Of a stretch of 64,000 nt of DNA, positions 62,110 to 64,000 are shown in pieces. The position numbers and the translations under genes were made by a program. Source of the DNA: Thalassospira tepidiphila MCCC 1A03514 (lineage in GTDB: Bacteria; Pseudomonadota; Alphaproteobacteria; Rhodospirillales; Thalassospiraceae); assembly GCF_001662875.1 (NCBI RefSeq), contig NZ_JPVZ01000008.1, positions 62,001 to 126,000 on the forward strand. Direction: 5' to 3'. The notes below the pieces were generated by a model. That model saw only the letters and a program-made list of their open reading frames with translations, made no database searches and was not told where the DNA came from. Within the stretch, counting starts at the first letter, position 1. Every line of letters starts with the position of its first letter.

Positions 62110-63834
62110 TTAGGCCTTGGACGGAGCCTCGCTTCCGCCAGCTTGCTGCGTTTCCATGTGATGCTTTTCATGGATCGGGCTGACCAGCTTGTTGGCGACC
62201 AACGCAATCGCAAGCAGTGCTGCCATGGCATACATGGTGGTGTTATAGAGGCTTGAGGTCGGATCGACCGTCCCTGCCGGGGCGATTTCCATCAGACGTC
62301 CGATGGTCACCGTTTTGGCCGCAACCAGTTGATCAAGCTGGGCAATGCCGGCACCGAACTTTTCCTGGAAGGCGGCCGGATCCACCTTTGAGGCCAGATC
62401 CTTGATCGAACTTGTGACCGAGGCCTGACGCAACTGGGTGATGGCAAGCGGACCAAGAACACCGGCCGTGCTCCATGCGGTCAGAAGACGACCATGGATG
62501 CCACCGACATATTTGGTACCAAAAATATCGGCAAGATAGGCCGGAATGGTTGCAAAGCCACCGCCATACATCGTGAAGATGATCATGGTTGCGGCATAGA
62601 ACATGACAAGCCATGTCACAGCCGGGTTGATGCTGACCTGTTCTGCGGCAAACGGGATCGACAGATAAAGCGCGATGCCCAGAATAAAGAAGCAGTAATA
62701 GGTGTTCTTGCGCCCGATATAATCCGACATCGATGCCCAGAAGAAACGACCGCACATGTTAAAGACCGAAATCATGAACACATAGGTCGCCGCAAAGGCA
62801 GAGTTCACAACCAGCGGCAAGGTCGTGCCAAAGATTTCGGTCATCATGGTTTTGGCAACGCCAATCACCCCGATACCCGCCGTCACGTTAAAGCACAGCA
62901 CAATCCACAACAGATAGAATTGCGGGGTTTTAAGCGCCTGATCGATATGAACGTTGGCATGCGTAATCATGCGTTTGGATGCGGCATCGGCAGTCGGCGG
63001 CGTCCAGCCAGCCGGAAGCCATCCTTCGCGCGGCACGCGATAGGAAAAGGCCGCAATAACCATCACGATGAAATAGGCAACACCAAGCGTAAAGAAGGTC
63101 GCAGCCGCACCGGTGTTCCCGGTTCCAACAACATAAACGCCCTCTTCGATAGGTACCGGGGCCGAGGCAACCTGTGCGGCACCGGCGACCACGACTTCAA
63201 CCATCTGGCCACCGACTTCGGCCATGCGTTTGCCGCCCTCGGTCACCAGGTTTACGGCACTTTCCGGGCCAAGATATTCCGGCACCTTATAGAACGCCGA
63301 CAGCAGGCCTTCCTTGATCGGGGTTGCGATCATCGCACCACCGCCAAAGCCCATGATCGCCATGCCGGTTGCCATGCCACGGCGGTCCGGGAACCAGCGA
63401 ATAAGCGTTGATACCGGAGAAACATAGCCAAGACCAAGACCACAGCCGCCAAGCGCGCCATAGCCGAGATACACCAGCCAAAGCTGATGGGTCATGATGC
63501 CGAGGCCTCCGATGATGAAACCACCCCCCCAGCAAAAGGCGGCAACGACACCGACCATACGCGGGCCGACTTCTTCAAGCCATTTGCCGCCAAATGCCGC
63601 CGCAAGGCCAAGGAAGACGATGGCAACAGAGAAAATCCAGACAACGGATTGCAGGCCCCAGTCGCCGGAGCTTGCACTGACCACACCAAATTCCTTGATC
63701 AGAGGCGGGTTAAAGATACTCCAAGCATAGACAGAGCCGATGCACAAATGAATAGCAATGGATGCTGGTGGCACTTTCCAGCGATTGAAATCGTCACCAG
63801 CGACGATGTGTTCTTTTTTGAGCTTGTCAAACAT
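62110..63834 (-). CDS. OFA-family MFS transporter (oxalate/formate antiporter type) with two hydrophilic inserts
   Basis: 574 residues with twelve membrane helices. SVYAWSIFNPPLIKEFG in helix 1 and YGGGFATIPAYLADIFGTKY in helix 10-11 are OFA hallmarks; RWFPDRRGMATGMAIMGFGGG marks helix 5. Two polar segments (about 183-240 and 467-532) enlarge it beyond the usual ~420 residues and break the hydrophobic pattern before helices 6 and 12. Substrate is an organic anion; formate or oxalate is suggested by the fds operon next door, but pyruvate, lactate or acetate carriers also exist in this family. The ATG at 63834 follows GGGAGGA. Confidence 0.85.
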   Translation of the reverse strand: MFDKLKKEHIVAGDDFNRWKVPPASIAIHLCIGSVYAWSIFNPPLIKEFGVVSASSGDWGLQSVVWIFSVAIVFLGLAAAFGGKWLEEVGPRMVGVVAAFCWGGGFIIGGLGIMTHQLWLVYLGYGALGGCGLGLGYVSPVSTLIRWFPDRRGMATGMAIMGFGGGAMIATPIKEGLLSAFYKVPEYLGPESAVNLVTEGGKRMAEVGGQMVEVVVAGAAQVASAPVPIEEGVYVVGTGNTGAAATFFTLGVAYFIVMVIAAFSYRVPREGWLPAGWTPPTADAASKRMITHANVHIDQALKTPQFYLLWIVLCFNVTAGIGVIGVAKTMMTEIFGTTLPLVVNSAFAATYVFMISVFNMCGRFFWASMSDYIGRKNTYYCFFILGIALYLSIPFAAEQVSINPAVTWLVMFYAATMIIFTMYGGGFATIPAYLADIFGTKYVGGIHGRLLTAWSTAGVLGPLAITQLRQASVTSSIKDLASKVDPAAFQEKFGAGIAQLDQLVAAKTVTIGRLMEIAPAGTVDPTSSLYNTTMYAMAALLAIALVANKLVSPIHEKHHMETQQAGGSEAPSKA

Positions 63835-64000
63835 AGCGATGTTGTCCTCCCGGTCTTTGGATTTTCCTTGCCCTTCCCCGTCGCACAATTGGTCATGGTG
63901 CAGGGCAAACACGGTTAAATCCGGAACTCTCAACATCGCAATCGCCATGCCATTGCATAACAAGCGCCGTTTTCTGTCATTCTTCCAAACTGAAATGGAC
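63835..64000. other. Upstream region of the OFA carrier at the window edge
   Basis: Contains the ribosome site and presumably the promoter of the carrier; no other gene can be supported in the 166 bases. Confidence 0.5.

Noticed and set aside
1..64000. Mobile elements, prophage, tRNA-linked insertion
   Set aside because: No transposase, integrase, phage protein, tRNA or flanking direct repeats were seen; base composition looks even across gene groups apart from promoters.

Overview
The window looks like chromosomal DNA of a heterotrophic, probably marine alphaproteobacterium. The gene content (Tmm/Tdm/Dmm methylated-amine genes, XylFHG with oxidative pentose genes, FdsGBA-type formate dehydrogenase, OFA transporter) and the protein style remind me of Thalassospira or a related Rhodospirillales genus. 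That assignment is inference from memory, not a search. No rRNA, tRNA, IS element, prophage, CRISPR array or replication origin was recognised, and the two ends cut through ordinary sequence.

Layout. 1-2.6 kb: end of a branched-chain amino-acid ABC transporter (livG partial, livF) and an aromatic-type aldehyde dehydrogenase. 2.7-8.4 kb: UPF0178 protein, Set-like MFS exporter, a polar amino-acid ABC transporter, and a divergent FadR-type regulator with a perfect operator palindrome. 8.4-10.6 kb: cold-shock protein and RhlE-like RNA helicase. 10.9-14.6 kb: a sulfur locus of TetR regulator, periplasmic rhodanese, YeeE/YedE thiosulfate-type permease and, translationally coupled to it, a strange secreted or anchored protein with 27 cysteines in NPC repeats. 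14.9-16.8 kb: NAD kinase and ArgE.

16.8-39.5 kb is a methylated-amine island. Dmm/Tmm genes (minus strand) face tdm (plus strand), and an XRE-cupin regulator lies beside dmmD. mgsABC-gmaS (gamma-glutamylmethylamide and N-methylglutamate synthesis) follow on the plus strand, then purU. On the other side lie a Sox/Mgd-type heterotetrameric dehydrogenase operon, its divergent GlxA-family regulator, and an ammonium transporter with a 54-residue membrane companion. Read together: TMA to TMAO (Tmm), to DMA (Tdm), to MMA (DmmDABC), to gamma-glutamylmethylamide (GmaS), to N-methylglutamate (MgsABC), to glutamate plus folate-bound C1 (Sox/Mgd-type enzyme), then formyl-THF to formate (PurU) and formate to CO2 (FdsGBAD, 54.8-60.8 kb).

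39.5-54.5 kb is a pentose / aldonic acid region: an XylB-like SDR dehydrogenase, XylFHG transporter, FAH-family (AraD1/XylX-like) dehydratase, ROK regulator, 2-oxoglutarate semialdehyde dehydrogenase, RraA-like protein, two different IlvD/Edd dehydratases, a GntR regulator and a DHDPS-family lyase. This fits an oxidative Weimberg-type route to 2-oxoglutarate. 54.8-63.8 kb holds fdhD-fdsD-fdsA-fdsB-fdsG in one minus-strand operon, a LysR gene just upstream, and an OFA-family MFS carrier.

The least explained items are the NPC-repeat protein coupled to YeeE, the 54-residue Amt companion, the 720-residue divergent IlvD/Edd protein, the RraA-like protein in the pentose operon, and a long inverted repeat with mutually exclusive pairings upstream of the LysR gene.
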